Below, piece after piece: positions 1 through 8,842 of a stretch of 53,672 nucleotides of DNA (positions are counted from its first letter, which is position 1; the number at the start of each line of letters is the position of its first letter). Under the pieces are notes generated by a model that worked only from the letters and a program-made list of their open reading frames with translations, was not told where the DNA came from and made no database searches. Source of the stretch: Clostridium polyendosporum (GTDB lineage Bacteria; Bacillota; Clostridia; Clostridiales; Clostridiaceae). The stretch spans positions 1 to 53,672 of the forward strand of contig NZ_BOPZ01000026.1 in assembly GCF_018332455.1 (NCBI RefSeq). The letters are read 5' to 3'. A program made the translations under genes and the position numbers.

Positions 1-202
1 TGTTCCGCCAGGAGCATAGCTGGGTAGCTACGTCGGGAAGGGATAAACGCTGAAAGCATCTAAGCGTGAAGCCCACCTCAAGATTAGATTTCCCATAGCA
101 TAAGCTAGTAAGATCCCTTGAAGAACACAAGGTTGATAGGTCAGAGGTGTAAGCATGGTAACATGTTGAGCTGACTGATACTAATAGGTCGAGGGCTTGA
201 CC
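1..202 (+). rRNA. 23S ribosomal RNA, 3' end (partial)
   Basis: The first ~200 bases are the conserved 3' end of bacterial 23S rRNA: the domain VI segment containing CTGAAAGCATCTAAG and the terminal stretch ending near GAGGGCTTGACC. The 5' part lies outside the window. The order 23S-5S-tRNA is that of a Firmicute rrn operon. The exact 3' end is estimated to within a few bases by analogy with other 23S genes. Confidence 0.95.
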
Positions 203-259
203 AATAAAAAGGCTAAAACTTATGTGCAATTTTGATGGAATAAAATTTCATCAACAAAT

Positions 260-376
260 CTGGTGATGATGCTTTTAGAGGATACACCCGTTCCCATACC
301 GAACACGATGGTTAAGCTCTAAGAGGCCGATGGTACTGCACGGGCGACTGTGTGGGAGAGTAGGAGGTTGCCAGGT
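260..376 (+). rRNA. 5S ribosomal RNA
   Basis: A ~117-nt 5S gene. It has the conserved loop CCCGTTCCCATACCGAACAC, the later GAGAGTAGG block, and complementary ends (CTGGTGATGAT near the start, GGTTGCCAGG at the end). It lies about 57 bases after the 23S end and 5 bases before tRNA-Phe, so it belongs to the same rrn transcript. The boundaries are good to within 1-3 bases. Confidence 0.95.
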
Positions 377-381
377 TGCGT

Positions 382-457
<76 letters not shown>

Positions 458-462
458 TGTAT

Positions 463-537
<75 letters not shown>

Positions 538-542
538 TATTA

Positions 543-580
543 AAAAGCGTAGTAACTTAAGTTACTACGCTTTTTATTTT
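543..580 (+). terminator. Intrinsic terminator of the rrn/tRNA operon
   Basis: A 14-bp perfect stem (AAAAGCGTAGTAAC with GTTACTACGCTTTT) around a TTAA loop, followed by a T-rich run. It ends the 23S-5S-tRNA transcript. Confidence 0.9.
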
Positions 581-779
581 TCTTTATAGATTTTAAAATA
601 AGCTTATTTCATAGTTATATAGCTTTTAAGATAATTATTATTTAGTTGTGTATAATTAAAAAGTTATTCACAGAAAAGTGAGTAAAACGTCAAATAATAC
701 ACAGTTTTTGTGGATAAGTATTGTTAATTGTTATTAAACTGTGGATATCTTTTTGTTTTATAAACAATTTTAAGATTAA

Positions 780-1700
780 TTATCTTACTACAGGATGAGG
801 AATATTTATCTTTTTATTAGTAAAATCAAAGGTTACTTCTATTCCAATAGGAATAGTTAGATTAGGATATTCATGTCCAAAAGGAAAATTTAATATTGTT
901 GGTTTGTTTAAAGTTAAAATTCTATCCTTAATTACCTCGGTTATAGTAAAGTTATCTATAGTCTTATCTTCCTTATTAGGTGTAAAATATCCTAATATAA
1001 ATCCCTTACAGCATTGAAGCTTATTTGCCATTAAAAGTTGGGTAAGCATTCTATCAATAGCATAAATTTTTTCATTTACTTCTTCAATAATTAAAATTTT
1101 ATTTTTTGTTTCTATTTCAAAGGGAGTACCAAGAGAACTACATATAAGAGATAGATTTCCTCCTACCAAAACTCCCTTTATATTATTAGGATTTAGCATT
1201 TCAATTTGAGAATATCCGTTTAAATCAATTTTGTATCCTTTATTTCCTTTAATTAATGCAGAAATAAAACTTTCTCTAGTATTTTCTTCTTCAAAATTAG
1301 ACTTAATCATTGGACCATGAAAAGTAATAAAACCTAACTGTTTATATAAATAGTTTAATAGAATTGTTATATCACTATAACCACAGACAATCTTAGGATT
1401 TTTTTTTATAATGTTTAAGTCTAGGTATGGAAGAATTCGCATAGTTCCATAACCGCCTCTAAAACATATAATAGCAGTTACTGTATCATCTTTAAACATA
1501 TTCATAAGATCTGCAGCTCTTTGTCGATCATCTCCAGCAAAATAACCTTTTTTATCATAGAGATGATCACCTATCTTTACTTTAAATCCAAGATTCTTAA
1601 AGTCTTTTATTTTTTTTTCAATAATATCGAAGTCATCACAACTAGCAGGAGCTATAATACCTATAGTATCACCAAAACTCAATTTTTTTCCTAATAACAT
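780..1700 (-). CDS. LD-carboxypeptidase / MccF-like serine peptidase (family S66)
   Basis: A 306-residue protein matching the S66 fold and usual length. The N-terminal Rossmann-like half (about 1-110) ends in GYSD with nucleophile Ser109. The C-terminal half carries an acidic pair Glu206/Glu207 (IIEEV) and the relay His276 in FPFGHE. Family members cleave the L,D bond of murein tetrapeptides during peptidoglycan recycling, or hydrolyse peptide-nucleotide antibiotics (MccF); the sequence does not decide between these. There is no signal peptide, so it should be cytoplasmic. It reads leftward, and the start follows GGAGGAGAACT. The gene is monocistronic, with an AT-rich spacer separating it from corA. 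Confidence 0.88.
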   Translation of the reverse strand: MLLGKKLSFGDTIGIIAPASCDDFDIIEKKIKDFKNLGFKVKIGDHLYDKKGYFAGDDRQRAADLMNMFKDDTVTAIICFRGGYGTMRILPYLDLNIIKKNPKIVCGYSDITILLNYLYKQLGFITFHGPMIKSNFEEENTRESFISALIKGNKGYKIDLNGYSQIEMLNPNNIKGVLVGGNLSLICSSLGTPFEIETKNKILIIEEVNEKIYAIDRMLTQLLMANKLQCCKGFILGYFTPNKEDKTIDNFTITEVIKDRILTLNKPTILNFPFGHEYPNLTIPIGIEVTFDFTNKKINIPHPVVR

Positions 1701-1780
1701 AGTTCTCCTCCAAGTATAAAAAAGAGAAAATGATTCTTATACTAATATTTATGATGAAAATAATAATAGTAGTATATAAT

Positions 1781-2725
1781 TTATGAAAACATATCTTTTT
1801 TATAAAGAAGTGCCGCAACTATTAAGCATATACCTATAGTAAGTCCCATGACTATATAGAAAGCAAAAGGATTATCCTGAAATGGTAAGGCTATATTCAT
1901 ACCATATATACCTCCCATTATTGTAGGTATAGCTAAAAGTATTGTAACAGATGCAAGAACCTTCATAACTATATTTAGATTATTAGAGATAACTGAGGCA
2001 AAAAAATCCATAGTGCTTGCAAGAATGTTGCTATAAATTTCAGTCATTTCTATTGCTTGTTTATTTTCTATAATAACATCTTCTAGAACATCTTTATCTT
2101 CTGAATATTTTTGCATTATATCAAGTTTAAGCATCTTCTCAAGAGTTGCTTCATTGGATTTTAAAGACGTTGAAAAGTAAACAAGTGATTTCTCAAGAGA
2201 ATGAAGCTGTATAAGTTCTCTATTCTTCATTGACCTATGCAATCTTTTTTCTATCATAAGACTCTTTTTATCTATTTGTCTTAAATACAAAAGATAATAA
2301 GTTGAGACTCTGTTTAGTATTTGAAGTATGAATCTTGATTTTTTAAAGGAGTAGAAAGATTTTATCTTACCTGAAACGAAGTCTGTTAATATTTTTGAAT
2401 TCTTTAAACATATAGTTATTATTTCTTTTTCAGTATGTATAATACCTAATGGATATGTATCATATGTTAATGAGTTATCTTCCATTTCTGTAAATGGAAT
2501 GTCTACTATAACTAAAATATTATTATTTTCTATATCAATACGAGAAGTTTCTTCATCATCAAGTGGCGCTCTCAAAAATTCTATAGGAACACCTGTCTTT
2601 TTAGAGATTAATACTAATTCTTCATATGATGGAGCTACTATGTTAATCCAACAACCGGGTTCTAAGTTGTCTATGCTGTTAAGGGTAGCATCAGTTTCAC
2701 TTAATGATTTATAAATTTGAATCAA
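1781..2725 (-). CDS. corA: CorA-family magnesium/cobalt transporter
   Basis: About 314 residues. It has a large cytoplasmic N-terminal domain, a long helical stalk (around 150-255), and two C-terminal membrane helices. The signature YGMN follows the first helix at about 275-277, and the tail is short and basic (LYKKDMFS). CorA forms a homopentameric Mg2+ channel in the plasma membrane. The start chosen is a TTG six bases after GGAGGTG. An upstream in-frame TTG five codons earlier would place the ribosome-binding site inside the gene. It lacks an acidic extracellular loop of the usual MPEL type, having ALPFQDNP instead, so selectivity is not certain. Confidence 0.9.
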   Translation of the reverse strand: MIQIYKSLSETDATLNSIDNLEPGCWINIVAPSYEELVLISKKTGVPIEFLRAPLDDEETSRIDIENNNILVIVDIPFTEMEDNSLTYDTYPLGIIHTEKEIITICLKNSKILTDFVSGKIKSFYSFKKSRFILQILNRVSTYYLLYLRQIDKKSLMIEKRLHRSMKNRELIQLHSLEKSLVYFSTSLKSNEATLEKMLKLDIMQKYSEDKDVLEDVIIENKQAIEMTEIYSNILASTMDFFASVISNNLNIVMKVLASVTILLAIPTIMGGIYGMNIALPFQDNPFAFYIVMGLTIGICLIVAALLYKKDMFS

Positions 2726-2831
2726 AAAAAACACCTCCAATCATGCTTTATTAAATTATACTAAGTATTGCAGTACGGGTAAACTATTAATGAAGTATTT
2801 TTCTAACAGAATAAAGTTTATAACGGAATAA

Positions 2832-2845
2832 AAACTTGCAAGTTT
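2832..2845. promoter_or_regulatory. Perfect 14-bp palindrome in the divergent corA / membrane-protein intergenic region
   Basis: AAACTTGCAAGTTT is a perfect palindrome in the ~300-bp gap between leftward corA and the rightward gene at 3029. It could be an operator for a dimeric repressor acting on either divergent promoter. Nothing else recognisable is in this gap. Confidence 0.35.
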
Positions 2846-3028
2846 ATATCTTTAAGCAATAATGAGAGAAAAGAACTACTATAAAGTATTAGTGGGACTA
2901 TGTTCATAGATTATTAATAAAGGAAGTATTATAAGTTTAATGAAACATGAATGATATGGATTTAATTCTAAAAGAGTAGTATAATCACATTATTGATAGT
3001 ATATAGGATTATGGGGGATCTTTTTAAT

Positions 3029-3538
3029 ATGGGGACTTTACACAGAGAAGTGATAAAGAGAAGAAAAGTTAGAGGCATAGTTCTTTCAATTATTATTCTA
3101 TGTATGATGATTACAGTTTCTAATTTTGTTGGACAAATATTAGTAATTCAATCTAATATGAAAGCAATTAGTGATGGTTTGATTTCAATAGTAACAATTG
3201 GATTTTTATCTTTTGAAATTCTAAGGTGTAGAACTAGATATAAGTATTCAATAATTGTTGATAAATTAATTATTCATAAGATATACTCAGAAGATCAAAA
3301 AACTTTAGAAAACATTAAAATATCTGATATAGTGTATATTGATAAAATAGGTCCTAAGTCTAAAAAGTTTAATATTTCCTCAATAAGAATATATCTCTGT
3401 AATATCTTAAGTTCGGATACTTACTGCTGTATATATAAATATGAGGAAGAGTATAGAAAGTTCTATTTTCAGCCAAGTAAAGAGTTGGTAAATAAGATTA
3501 TTAATTCAAGTTTAAAATATAATAAAGTAGCAGGTTAG
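3029..3538 (+). CDS. Small two-helix membrane protein of unknown function
   Basis: Not recognised. The start chosen is the ATG preceded by GGGGGAT nine bases upstream, giving 169 residues. In-frame TTG and ATG codons further upstream have no good ribosome-binding site. The protein opens with a basic stretch (HREVIKRRKVRG), then two hydrophobic segments (about residues 17-37 and 48-65), then a soluble C-terminal domain of about 100 residues with alternating beta-like hydrophobics. This layout resembles membrane proteins with a PH-like cytoplasmic domain that have two N-terminal helices, but that is inference from pattern only. It is followed by a strong terminator, so it is a one-gene unit. 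Confidence 0.7.
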   Translation: MGTLHREVIKRRKVRGIVLSIIILCMMITVSNFVGQILVIQSNMKAISDGLISIVTIGFLSFEILRCRTRYKYSIIVDKLIIHKIYSEDQKTLENIKISDIVYIDKIGPKSKKFNISSIRIYLCNILSSDTYCCIYKYEEEYRKFYFQPSKELVNKIINSSLKYNKVAG

Positions 3539-3541
3539 CAA

Positions 3542-3580
3542 TAAGCCGTTAAGCATAAGTTAAAGCTTAACGGCTTTATT
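3542..3580 (+). terminator. Intrinsic terminator
   Basis: The stem TAAGCCGTTAAGC pairs with GCTTAACGGCTTTA and is followed by TTGTTG. It begins just after the stop of the small membrane protein. Confidence 0.85.
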
Positions 3581-3618
3581 GTTGCCATTTCATAAAGTGA
3601 AATCTAGCTAAAACTAAG
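3580..3618 (+). repeat. Dispersed hairpin element, copy 1 of 5
   Basis: The core ATTTCA-TAAAG-TGAAAT (3587-3603) is followed by CTAGCTAAAAC. The same unit recurs near 22073, 23667, 29564 and (inverted) 35091. It lies immediately downstream of a terminator and is non-coding. Confidence 0.7.
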
Positions 3619-3706
3619 CAGGGAGGATGATATTCAGTTTTATTATGCCAAAAAGTAAAAAATCATTTATATTATTAATTCGAAATGTTCGAACTAGTTT
3701 TTTAAG

Positions 3707-4873
3707 TTAATATAGAGATTTTTTCATATCATAGAATTCACCTTTTACATCGCCTAAAAGATTCTCACTTTGAATTAAGTCAAGGCCAGTAAATGCTAGA
3801 CCTAAAGCAGCTTTAAGAGCTACTTCTTGACTATATTGAGACAAAGTCGCTTCTCCAAAGGCTTTTGTTCCATACTTAATAGATTTATCTTTAATAATTG
3901 ATATATAAGGATGGATTGTAGGTACTTTATGACTTATAACGCCAAGGCTTAATCCTGCATCAATATCTCTAGGGTCACATATATCAATTATTCCAGTTTC
4001 TTTAAGATTATGGCTGAATAATCTATTTAGAGTTATGTTAGTTATAAGTTGTTCACTTGGAGGTTCATATAGAGCTACAATATTTTGAATTCCCATTAAC
4101 TCGCTTACATAATGAGCTATTTCTCTTAGCTTCTGTTCAGCAAGTTTAGCTACATCCATTTCTTTTGCTCTAATATAGAATTTTGCTTCAGATTCTGCTG
4201 GAAGTAAGAGCGGTGTTGAACCACCCTTTGATAATATTGAGTTTACAGTAACATCTTTAGGGAATCCTTTAAGCAATGCATTTAAAATATTTATGGTTAA
4301 TAGTATTGAATCTAAAGAAGTATAAATATCCTTATTTAAAAAGCTTAATCCATCATGTCCTATAAATTTAACACTTAAAGGGATAATGGCAGAGGATGTA
4401 CCACTTTCACAGGTAACTACATCGGGATGTGCTATAAGCACTGCATCAATGTCGTCAAATATACCCTGACGAACCATAGTTGATTTTGTTCCTCCAAGAT
4501 ATTCGCCAGGACATCCTATAACTATAACAGTACCACCAACCTTTTCTATTATTTTTCCCAATCCTAAGGTGGCTGTTATAGACATGGTAGCAAGGAGATT
4601 GTGCCCAGTTATATGCCCTTCTTCTTTTACTGCATCATACTCACAAAGATAACAAATTTTTGGATGCCCATTACCTTTACTAGCATAAAAAGCAGTGGAT
4701 ATATCTAGAAAGTTATTTTGAACGTTAAAACCTCTATCAGAGAGAAATTTTGATATATATTCGCAAGCTTTATGTTCACAATAGCTTTCTTCAGGGTTAT
4801 CATATAAAAACTTGCAAAGTTTATATAAATCCTCTTTTTCAGTGGATAGATATGATATCATTTCTTGCTTCAT
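3707..4873 (-). CDS. M20-family amidohydrolase (AbgB/peptidase-like)
   Basis: A 388-residue cytoplasmic metallo-amidohydrolase. It shows the M20 layout: an N-terminal catalytic half with EYDA (78-81), a GHITGHN metal-ligand block (86-92) and PGEY (122-125), then a central dimerisation (lid) domain, with later HPD and SGTSS stretches completing the site. The sequence is closest in style to COG1473 proteins such as AbgB, which hydrolyse N-acyl amino acids or p-aminobenzoyl-glutamate; the substrate here is unknown. It has no signal peptide. The start follows AGGAGGTT seven bases upstream. It reads leftward and alone, divergent from the gin operon. The usual YDALP is YDAVK here, a mild deviation. 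Confidence 0.8.
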   Translation of the reverse strand: MKQEMISYLSTEKEDLYKLCKFLYDNPEESYCEHKACEYISKFLSDRGFNVQNNFLDISTAFYASKGNGHPKICYLCEYDAVKEEGHITGHNLLATMSITATLGLGKIIEKVGGTVIVIGCPGEYLGGTKSTMVRQGIFDDIDAVLIAHPDVVTCESGTSSAIIPLSVKFIGHDGLSFLNKDIYTSLDSILLTINILNALLKGFPKDVTVNSILSKGGSTPLLLPAESEAKFYIRAKEMDVAKLAEQKLREIAHYVSELMGIQNIVALYEPPSEQLITNITLNRLFSHNLKETGIIDICDPRDIDAGLSLGVISHKVPTIHPYISIIKDKSIKYGTKAFGEATLSQYSQEVALKAALGLAFTGLDLIQSENLLGDVKGEFYDMKKSLY

Positions 4874-5035
4874 TATACTTAACCTCCTGATACTTATTCA
4901 GAATTATTTTATCCTTTGAAAAGAAAAATATTTATTGTGGACAAATTAAGATTATTTAATGAACTGAATAAAATATAGTATATAAGGCAAGAATCAAGAT
5001 AGGTTATATGTTTTAAAGGAGGTGTAATGTAATTC

Positions 5036-5260
5036 ATGTATAAAGATTTATCTGCAAAAAATAATTGTATAATATGTGGCAAACATTGTGAAAATGGTAT
5101 AATAATAAAGGGAAAAGTGATATGTTCAAGTTGTGAGGAAAAGCTTGTAAGTTGTGAAATAGGAACAGATTTTTATGAATACTATAAAGATTGTATAAAA
5201 AAGCATCTTGTACCTAGTATTTTAAGAGATAATGTTGAAATGAATGAATACCTAAGATAA
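5036..5260 (+). CDS. csfB: Gin/CsfB-like anti-sigma-G protein
   Basis: A 74-residue protein with two zinc-knuckle pairs, CIICGKHC (11-18) and CSSCEEK (30-36), followed by a helical tail. In Bacillus, Gin (CsfB) holds sigma-G inactive in the forespore until engulfment ends. The assignment rests on the cysteine pattern, the size and, strongly, the order: csfB lies upstream of a decarboxylase, tmk, darA, holB and ricT in Bacillus as well. The ribosome-binding site AAAGGAGGTG lies 11 bases before the ATG. A GG-TT-A-T-A box sits near 5001-5008, as would suit sigma-F, but its -35 spacing is not convincing. Confidence 0.8.
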   Translation: MYKDLSAKNNCIICGKHCENGIIIKGKVICSSCEEKLVSCEIGTDFYEYYKDCIKKHLVPSILRDNVEMNEYLR

Positions 5261-5278
5261 GTAAGGGGAGAGATAGTC

Positions 5279-6715
5279 GTGAAAAATATTCCTCTAGTAC
5301 AAGGATTAAGCCAGTATATTAAAGAAGATAATGCACCTTTTTCTATGCCAGGACATAAGTATGGTAGAGGTTTTGATTTATCTTCATTAAAAACAAACTT
5401 AAGAGAAGTTATGATTTGTGGAGATATTACGGAAGTTGAAGGTCTAGATAATCTTCATAAGCCAGAAGGACTAATTAAAGAAGCACTTTTAAGATTAAAA
5501 TTGCTATACACAAGTGAAAAATCATATTTCTTGGTCAATGGAAGTACTTCTGGAAATTTAATTATGTTATTTTCTTGTTTTGAAGAAGGGGACAAGGTTT
5601 TGGTAGAAAGAAATTGTCACCGTTCCATTTTTAATGGAATTATAATGAGAAAGCTGGATCCAGTTTATTTAAAGAGTAAAATAAGTGAAAAGATAATGGC
5701 TCCTGTTTCCATAGACACGGAGCATTTTTTTAGTGTGTTAGAAGAACATGAAGATATTAAAGGAATAGTAGTAACCTATCCCAATTATTATGGAATAACT
5801 TCAGATTTAAAAGTAATAATAAGGGAATGTAAAAAAAGAAATATAAGAGTTTTAGTAGATTGTGCGCATGGTGCTCATTTTGGAGTTCATAAGGATTTAC
5901 CACAAAGTCCTTTGATTTTAGGAGCCGATATGGTAGTTATGAGTGCTCACAAAACACTTCCTAGTTTAACGCAAACAGCATATCTTCATGTTAATAATAA
6001 AGATTTCATTGAGAGGGTAGATTTTTATTTAGGAGTATTTTTAAGTACAAGCCCTTCTTATATATTAATGGCATCTTTAGATTATGCTAGAGCCTTTTTG
6101 GAGGAGCAAGGTTATAACGCCTATGATAAGCTTTTATCAAAAATAAAAGAAGTAAGGGAAAAAATAAATAGTCTTTCTTATGTTAAAGCTGTGGATAAAG
6201 AGTATTTAAAGGATGATATAAAAAAGTATAATATTGATATAGACGAAAGTAGAATAGTTTTAAATTTAAGAAAAGGATTAAGTGGTCATAAGTTATTAGA
6301 GTATTTAAGAAAGTGTAAAGTACAAGCAGAAATGAGTGATGAACATAATGTAGTATTAATATGTTCACCTTTTAATAATGAAGAAGATTATGATAAGCTA
6401 ATATATGCCCTAGAAAAAATAGATGAAGAAATTATAAAAGAAAAAATTAAGCCAGTTTATAGTTGTTCCTTGCCCCAAAAGATTATAGCTCCTTTTGAGG
6501 CATTTAATAAACCTAAAGAAATCGTAGATTCGCATATGGTTAATGGCAAAATATGTGGAGAGAATATAATTCCGTATCCTCCAGGTATACCTCTAGTAAT
6601 GATGGGAGAAAAAATTGAAAAAGAACATGTTGATATAATTAACCACTATATTAAATATGGTGTAACAGTTATTGGAGTAGAAGATAATAAAGTTAAGATT
6701 GTAAAAGATACTTAG
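5279..6715 (+). CDS. PLP-dependent Orn/Lys/Arg decarboxylase family protein (YaaO/SpeA-like)
   Basis: A 478-residue fold-type I PLP enzyme. N-terminal signature residues include [11 protein letters not shown] (21-31) and NGSTSGN (87-93). The cofactor sites are DCAHGAH (194-200) and SAHKTLPS, with Lys225 forming the Schiff base. The C-terminal domain ends in PYPPGIPL. The family decarboxylates ornithine, lysine or arginine for polyamine synthesis; the substrate cannot be told from sequence. It starts at GTG behind GGGGAG, 18 bases after gin, and is followed by tmk within 10 bases, so it is in one operon. The short form without the N-terminal wing domain is typical of Gram-positive members. Confidence 0.88.
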   Translation: MKNIPLVQGLSQYIKEDNAPFSMPGHKYGRGFDLSSLKTNLREVMICGDITEVEGLDNLHKPEGLIKEALLRLKLLYTSEKSYFLVNGSTSGNLIMLFSCFEEGDKVLVERNCHRSIFNGIIMRKLDPVYLKSKISEKIMAPVSIDTEHFFSVLEEHEDIKGIVVTYPNYYGITSDLKVIIRECKKRNIRVLVDCAHGAHFGVHKDLPQSPLILGADMVVMSAHKTLPSLTQTAYLHVNNKDFIERVDFYLGVFLSTSPSYILMASLDYARAFLEEQGYNAYDKLLSKIKEVREKINSLSYVKAVDKEYLKDDIKKYNIDIDESRIVLNLRKGLSGHKLLEYLRKCKVQAEMSDEHNVVLICSPFNNEEDYDKLIYALEKIDEEIIKEKIKPVYSCSLPQKIIAPFEAFNKPKEIVDSHMVNGKICGENIIPYPPGIPLVMMGEKIEKEHVDIINHYIKYGVTVIGVEDNKVKIVKDT

Positions 6716-6723
6716 AAAGAGTG

Positions 6724-7377
6724 ATGAATATGGATAAAGGATTATTTATAGTATTTGAAGGTCCAGAGGGGTCGGGAAAGACTACAATATTAAAAACTGT
6801 TGAAAAGTACCTAAAGGAGCTTGGGCTAGGCTTTGTTACTACGAGAGAACCAGGAGGGATATCAATTTCTGAGCAAATAAGGGAAGTGATATTGAATAAA
6901 GATAACGTAGCAATGGATGGAAGAACAGAAGCACTTTTATATGCTGCTGCAAGAAGACAACACCTTGTTGAAAAAGTAATTCCAGCCCTAGAACAAGGAA
7001 AGATTGTTTTATGTGATAGATTTGTAGATTCCTCTTTAGCATATCAAGGATATGCAAGAGGGTTGGGAATGGAAAATGTTATGAAAGTTAATGAGTTTGC
7101 TATTAATGATTATATGCCTGATTTAACTATATTATTCGATTTAGATCCAGAAATAGGATTGAAGAGAATTGCTGAAAATAAAGATAGAGAAGTTAATAGA
7201 TTAGATCTTGAGGGATTAAATTTTCATAGAAAAGTTCGAGAAGCATATCATATACTAGCTGAAAAATATAAAGAAAGAATAAGAGTAATTGATGCAGGAA
7301 AAGTTCTTGAAGAAGTTATTGCAGATGTAAATAATATTATTTATAACTTTTTGTTAAGTAAAGGATACATAGAATAA
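6724..7377 (+). CDS. tmk: Thymidylate kinase
   Basis: About 217 residues, normal for dTMP kinase, which converts dTMP to dTDP. The P-loop is [11 protein letters not shown] near the N-terminus, followed by TTREPGG, the [13 protein letters not shown] block, and a lid region with arginines (KDREVNRLD). Candidate starts are GTG 6721, ATG 6724 and ATG 6730; the last keeps the best distance from AGAAAGAG, and the coding content is unaffected. It lies in the conserved tmk-darA-holB-ricT run, here with a 185-bp gap before darA that carries its own promoter-like sequence. Confidence 0.95.
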   Translation: MNMDKGLFIVFEGPEGSGKTTILKTVEKYLKELGLGFVTTREPGGISISEQIREVILNKDNVAMDGRTEALLYAAARRQHLVEKVIPALEQGKIVLCDRFVDSSLAYQGYARGLGMENVMKVNEFAINDYMPDLTILFDLDPEIGLKRIAENKDREVNRLDLEGLNFHRKVREAYHILAEKYKERIRVIDAGKVLEEVIADVNNIIYNFLLSKGYIE

Positions 7378-7439
7378 TATAGTATCCAAACAGTATCTAT
7401 TATGATAAAATAAGAAATAATATATAGCTAAAGAGAACT

Positions 7440-7469
7440 TTGAAAAGTCAGCATGACTTAACTTAATAC
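7440..7469 (+). promoter_or_regulatory. Candidate promoter with internal 15-bp dyad upstream of darA
   Basis: TTGAAA (7440-7445) and TAATAC (7464-7469) are 18 bp apart. The spacer holds the perfect dyad AAGTCA-GCA-TGACTT (7445-7459), placed as an operator would be. This would let darA-holB-ricT be transcribed apart from tmk. It is inferred from sequence only. Confidence 0.4.
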
Positions 7470-7509
7470 GTAATGGATTTCAGAAATAGCCTCGATATTA
7501 AATGTTTTT

Positions 7510-7540
7510 CAAGTTCTAAGTTTAATTAAGAACTTGTTTT
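7510..7540 (+). terminator. Hairpin with T-run just upstream of darA
   Basis: CAAGTTCT pairs with AGAACTTG across an 11-base loop and is followed by TTTT. It could be a weak terminator or attenuator between tmk and darA. The stem is AT-rich, so efficiency is doubtful. Confidence 0.4.
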
Positions 7541-7562
7541 CTGTATTAAAGGAGGTATTTTT

Positions 7563-7892
7563 ATGAAACTAGTTATAGCTATAATACAAGATGATGATGC
7601 TTTTCATGTGGTAGATACCATCACAGAAGCAGGTTTTAGGGTTACAAAACTTGCAACTACAGGCGGGTTTTTAAGGGATGGAAATACTACTCTTTTAATT
7701 GGAATTGAAAAAGAGCATGTAGATAAGGTAATAAACATCATTGAGGATATTTGCAAGACACGAAAGCAGATAATTACATCACCTTCACCAGTGCTGGGAA
7801 CAATAGAAAGGTATACTCCATATACTACGGAAGTTGAAGTTGGAGGTGCAACAGTATTTGTTGTAGATGTCGATAAATTCGTTAAGTTATAA
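7563..7892 (+). CDS. darA: DarA (YaaQ/PstA), PII-like cyclic-di-AMP receptor
   Basis: 109 residues, the standard length for the PII-like YaaQ family. These proteins form trimers that bind c-di-AMP between subunits. The conserved blocks are visible: MKLVIAIIQDDDA at the N-terminus, TKLATTGGFLRDGNTT (residues 29-44) in the nucleotide-binding loop region, and the C-terminal GGATVFVVDVDKFVKL. It starts at ATG behind a perfect AAAGGAGG. It is followed by holB after 19 bases. The c-di-AMP synthase DisA is encoded about 30 kb away at 37597, so both the maker and a receptor of the signal are in this window. The downstream target of DarA is unknown in the family. Confidence 0.93.
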   Translation: MKLVIAIIQDDDAFHVVDTITEAGFRVTKLATTGGFLRDGNTTLLIGIEKEHVDKVINIIEDICKTRKQIITSPSPVLGTIERYTPYTTEVEVGGATVFVVDVDKFVKL

Positions 7893-7911
7893 ATAAAAAG
7901 GAGAGTGTACA

Positions 7912-8841
7912 TTGAGTTTTATTGGTCATGAAGCTATAAGAGAAAGATTTAATAAAAGTATAAAAAATAGTGCACTCTCACATGCTCATCTGATAATAGG
8001 TGATGATGGCATTGGGAAGAGTATATTGGCAAAGGACTTTGCTGTAAAGATATTGGGTAGGGAAGAATGCAGAGATTATGTTGATATAGTAAATTATAAA
8101 CCCAAAAAAGGTTCTTTTGGAGTAGACGAGGTAAGAGAAATAATCTCTGAGGTAAATAAAAAGCCTTATGAAGGAGATAAAAAGGTTATAATAATATATG
8201 ATGGAAATAAGCTTACCACTCAAGCTCAAAATGCTTTACTTAAAACTATAGAAGAACCTCCTAAGGGAGTTTACATGATTTTATTATGTGAGAGCACTGA
8301 ACTAATTTTAGATACAATAAAATCAAGATGCCAGATACATAAATTATCTCCTCTTTCCCTAGAAGAGATGGAGAATTTTATAGAAAAAAATTATGAAGCT
8401 TTAGATGAGAAAGTGAAAAAAACTCTTTTAGCCTTCAGTGAGGGTATACCAGGAAGAGTGCAGAAATTCCTAGAAGACAAAAGCTTTGAGGAAGTAAGAA
8501 ATATAGTTTTAGATATGCTGAAGGATATAAATAAAAGAGATGAAAAAATAATAATAGAATATGAACAGCGTTTTACTCAATATAATGATAAGGAAGAAGA
8601 GATTCTTTCAACTATAGTATCCTTTGTAAGGGATATAATTGTTTATAAGGAGATAGAAAATTTATCCATGATAATAAATGGAGATAAAATAGATGATATA
8701 AAAGATCTATCAAACTTAATGTCTTACAAAAAGCTAAAGGCAATTGTAGGGGTAGTTGATGATACAAGAAAAAATTTTAAAAGTAACACCAACTCTTCTA
8801 TGACCTTTAATGTTATGCTTATAAGTCTATTGGAGGTTTAA
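7912..8841 (+). CDS. holB: DNA polymerase III delta' subunit
   Basis: 309 residues with an AAA+ clamp-loader N-terminal half. Walker A is GDDGIGKS (30-37), and the SRC motif in KSRCQIH is the arginine-finger motif of the clamp loader. The C-terminal helical collar is diverged. The four-cysteine zinc module found in many delta'/gamma proteins is absent, with only one cysteine in that region. It starts at TTG, supported by GGAGAG upstream and by the conserved N-terminal pattern FIGHEAIRERF. It overlaps the same transcript as ricT, whose ATG begins two bases after the stop here. Confidence 0.9.
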   Translation: MSFIGHEAIRERFNKSIKNSALSHAHLIIGDDGIGKSILAKDFAVKILGREECRDYVDIVNYKPKKGSFGVDEVREIISEVNKKPYEGDKKVIIIYDGNKLTTQAQNALLKTIEEPPKGVYMILLCESTELILDTIKSRCQIHKLSPLSLEEMENFIEKNYEALDEKVKKTLLAFSEGIPGRVQKFLEDKSFEEVRNIVLDMLKDINKRDEKIIIEYEQRFTQYNDKEEEILSTIVSFVRDIIVYKEIENLSMIINGDKIDDIKDLSNLMSYKKLKAIVGVVDDTRKNFKSNTNSSMTFNVMLISLLEV

Positions 8842-8842
8842 T

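Noticed and set aside
4979-5010. Sigma-F promoter upstream of csfB
   Set aside because: A GGTTATAT box is present, but the GTATA element is about 19 bp away and the last base of the -10 differs; not strong enough to list.
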